Positions 63,604 to 64,000 of a stretch of DNA of 64,000 nucleotides are shown one piece after another. The stretch is taken from assembly GCF_036884845.1 (NCBI RefSeq), contig NZ_CP145732.1, forward strand, positions 1,364,001-1,428,000. Reading direction: 5' to 3'. This DNA comes from Pseudomonas sp. MAG733B. Its GTDB lineage: Bacteria; Pseudomonadota; Gammaproteobacteria; Pseudomonadales; Pseudomonadaceae. How positions within the stretch are numbered: position 1 is the first letter of the stretch; every line of letters starts with the position of its first letter. Below the pieces are notes generated by a model that saw only the letters and a list, made by a program, of their open reading frames with translations, was not told where the DNA came from and searched no databases. The position numbers and the translations under genes are program-made.

Positions 63604-63693
63604 TGTGGGAGCTAGCCTGCTGGCGATTGCGGTGCGCCTGTAAACAGAAATGTTGACGGGTATGTCGCTATCGCCAGCAGGCTGGCTCCCACA
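63604..63693. repeat. REP-type inverted repeat (GTGGGAGCYAGCCTGCTGG family)
   Basis: Arms tgtgggagctagcctgctgg and its near complement (ending ctcccaca at 63693). It ends three bases before the dppF stop codon. Confidence 0.9.
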
Positions 63694-63696
63694 TTT

Positions 63697-64000
63697 TTAT
63701 GCCGCGCCGTCGAGGAACTGCTCGGCGTAGTGGCAAGCCACCTGACGACTGTCGAGCAGGCGCAGGGCCGGCTCTTCAGTGCTGCAACGCTCGGTGGCGT
63801 ATGGACAGCGCTTGTGGAACGCGCAGCCGGGTGGCGGGTTCAGCGGGTTGGGCAACTCGCCGACGATCTTGATTTTCGGTTTGTTGGGGTCCGGGTGAAT
63901 CGTCGGTGTGGCCGACAACAGTGCCTGGGTGTACGGGTGCAGAGGGCGTTCGTAGATGTCGTTCTTCGGCCCCATTTCCACCGGGCGACCGAGGTACATC
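63697..64000 (-). CDS. dppF: Dipeptide ABC transporter ATP-binding protein, C-terminal fragment
   Basis: About 101 residues of the 3' end are in the window; the start is beyond 64000. It includes the end of the ABC domain ('MYLGRPVEMGPKNDIYERPLHPYTQALL' pattern) and the oligopeptide/dipeptide C-terminal domain with the cysteine cluster 'GCAFHKRCPYATERC', which in this family can hold an iron-sulfur cluster. DppF-type subunits energise peptide import together with DppD. Whether the peptide is di- or oligopeptide cannot be decided from the fragment. Confidence 0.85.
   Translation of the reverse strand, partial: MYLGRPVEMGPKNDIYERPLHPYTQALLSATPTIHPDPNKPKIKIVGELPNPLNPPPGCAFHKRCPYATERCSTEEPALRLLDSRQVACHYAEQFLDGAA

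Overview
The window is a 64 kb stretch of chromosome from a Pseudomonas of the P. fluorescens group. The evidence is the gene order smpB-ratA-rnfH / omlA / fur / recN / grpE-dnaK-dnaJ-dapB-carA-carB-greA / yhbY / rlmE-ftsH-folP-glmM-tpiA-secG-tRNA-tRNA-rimP-nusA-infB-rbfA-truB-rpsO-pnp, which is the well-known Pseudomonas housekeeping order. High GC at third codon positions and many REP-type inverted repeats ('TGTGGGAGC...', 'TGTAGGAGC...') between genes agree with this. I see no plasmid, phage, insertion sequence, CRISPR array or rRNA.

Region 1 (1-32.5 kb) is core information processing. It opens with the 3' end of a lactate-type GntR regulator (lldR-like). Then come smpB (trans-translation), an SNF-type sodium symporter, ratA and rnfH, the lipoprotein omlA/bamE divergent from fur, and recN. 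The heat-shock cluster grpE-dnaK-dnaJ follows, with two textbook sigma-32 promoters. Next are dapB and the carA-carB-greA unit, with a terminator-like attenuator hairpin in the carA leader. After yhbY and rlmE-ftsH-folP-glmM-tpiA-secG come tRNA-Leu(GAG), tRNA-fMet and the rimP-nusA-infB-rbfA-truB-rpsO-pnp translation/RNA-decay cluster, closed by a strong terminator and tRNA-Thr(CGT).

Region 2 (32.6-41.4 kb) holds a secreted coiled-coil protein built from 39-residue repeats, a small DUF6388-like protein, nadC divergent from ampD-ampE (NAD synthesis; peptidoglycan recycling/beta-lactamase signalling), a chemoreceptor, a small zinc-ribbon-like membrane protein, tatD and fruR. A probable dispersed non-coding repeat lies between ampE and the chemoreceptor.

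Region 3 (41.4-47.3 kb) is the fructose PTS: FruR faces fruB-fruK-fruA, and two FruR/Cra-type operators lie in the shared intergenic region. Fructose is imported and phosphorylated by FruA/FruB, then made into fructose-1,6-bisphosphate by FruK.

Region 4 (47.4-57 kb) holds a Tat-exported PhoD-like phosphatase, then an iron-uptake locus. This comprises a PepSY/flavodoxin reductase (piuB-like) and a TonB-dependent receptor (piuA-like), divergent from a PKHD-type dioxygenase (piuC) and a Sel1-repeat protein, with Fur-box-like sequences between. Ornithine decarboxylase speC follows, with a terminator-like hairpin in its leader.

Region 5 (57.6-64 kb) is a four-gene osmoprotectant ABC transporter (opuC type), prfC (release factor 3), a small secreted acidic protein, and the 3' end of dppF at the window edge.

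Most of the window is conserved core genome. I found no convincing new multi-gene system. The less explained items are the repeat coiled-coil protein, the zinc-ribbon membrane protein, the acidic secreted protein, the carA and speC leader hairpins and the REP landscape.
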